Positions 63,715 to 64,000 of a stretch of DNA of 64,000 nucleotides are shown one piece after another (the first letter of the stretch is position 1; every line of letters starts with the position of its first letter). The translations under genes were made by a program, and so were the position numbers. The notes beneath the pieces are model-generated. The model did no database searches and had not been told where the DNA came from. It saw only the letters and a list, made by a program, of their open reading frames with translations. The stretch is from Eopsaltria australis (taxonomy: Eukaryota; Chordata; Aves; Passeriformes; Petroicidae), in the NCBI GenBank assembly GCA_034509425.1, contig JAVTVJ010000296.1, positions 1,922,001 through 1,986,000 on the forward strand, in the 5' to 3' direction.

Positions 63715-64000
63715 GTGAGGGGTCCCTGCTGGGGTGCTGGGAGCCTGGGGGTCTCTGGGGCTGGGGGTTTGCTGGCTGAGCTGTGGGGTGGCTGTGGGGC
63801 TGGGCTGCTCTGCATCCATGACTTTGGGCCATTTCCAGGATGTTTTAGCTTTGGGAAAACTCTTTTTTTTCCCCTTCACTTTTTTGGGGCTCACCAGAGG
63901 CCAGAGCCCAGCTCCTTGCTCTCCTCACTCATCCCCCTGGAAACAGCCCAGCATCCCCCTGGCACCTCCTGTGCCCAGGCACTCTGACCCCCATCCCACC
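63715..64000 (+). other. CCDC198: Start of CCDC198 intron 1
   Basis: This follows the GTGAGG donor. It is GC-rich, G-run-rich at first (ggggtgctgggagcctgggg), then has a T-rich stretch near 63865. No further exon is recognisable before the end of the window. Confidence 0.6.

Noticed and set aside
1..64000. tRNA, rRNA, CRISPR or prokaryotic operon signals
   Set aside because: None seen on reading both strands; repeats are CR1, microsatellites and minisatellites.

Overview
This window is a vertebrate, almost certainly avian, nuclear genome segment. There are no compact prokaryotic-style genes. The coding signal is split into short exons with GT-AG junctions and matching phases. The background carries many short, 5'-truncated CR1 LINE copies ending in ATTCTATGATT-like 3' ends, a repeat landscape typical of birds, plus one solo-LTR-like block resembling passerine ERVL LTRs. 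Most open reading frames longer than 60 codons are chance frames or run through CR1 copies.

Two genes are supported, both on the + strand. The main one is SLC35F4, an orphan member of the SLC35F drug/metabolite-transporter-like family. I assembled eight coding exons (26778-26853, 37902-38090, 41984-42281, 49074-49293, 54864-54989, 55934-56126, 57408-57497, 58573-58814). They total 1434 nt and give a 477-residue protein with the stop at 58812-58814. Every junction keeps frame. The second exon (189 nt, symmetric phase) can be skipped without breaking frame, leaving 414 residues. The second gene begins at 63507 and continues past the window. Its first coding exon matches the N-terminus of CCDC198 (C14orf105/FAME), which as I recall neighbours SLC35F4 in human chromosome 14q.

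Layout: 1-26.7 kb is non-coding (upstream intergenic, or intron of a longer unseen isoform) with CR1 fragments, a 173-bp tandem duplication (3497-3860) and the LTR-like block (20633-21061). 26.7-58.8 kb is SLC35F4, spread over about 32 kb, with a first intron containing a (TG)17 tract and a CpG-rich patch around the cassette exon. 58.8-63.5 kb is a short 3' UTR with poly(A) signals, then intergenic DNA with two minisatellites and an AAAAT pentanucleotide array. 63.5-64 kb is the start of CCDC198.

I found no new defence system, CRISPR array, RNA gene or intact mobile element. The most useful observations are the complete phase-consistent SLC35F4 model with its cassette exon, the X-box-like palindrome upstream of its start codon, and the UG-repeat next to its first donor site.
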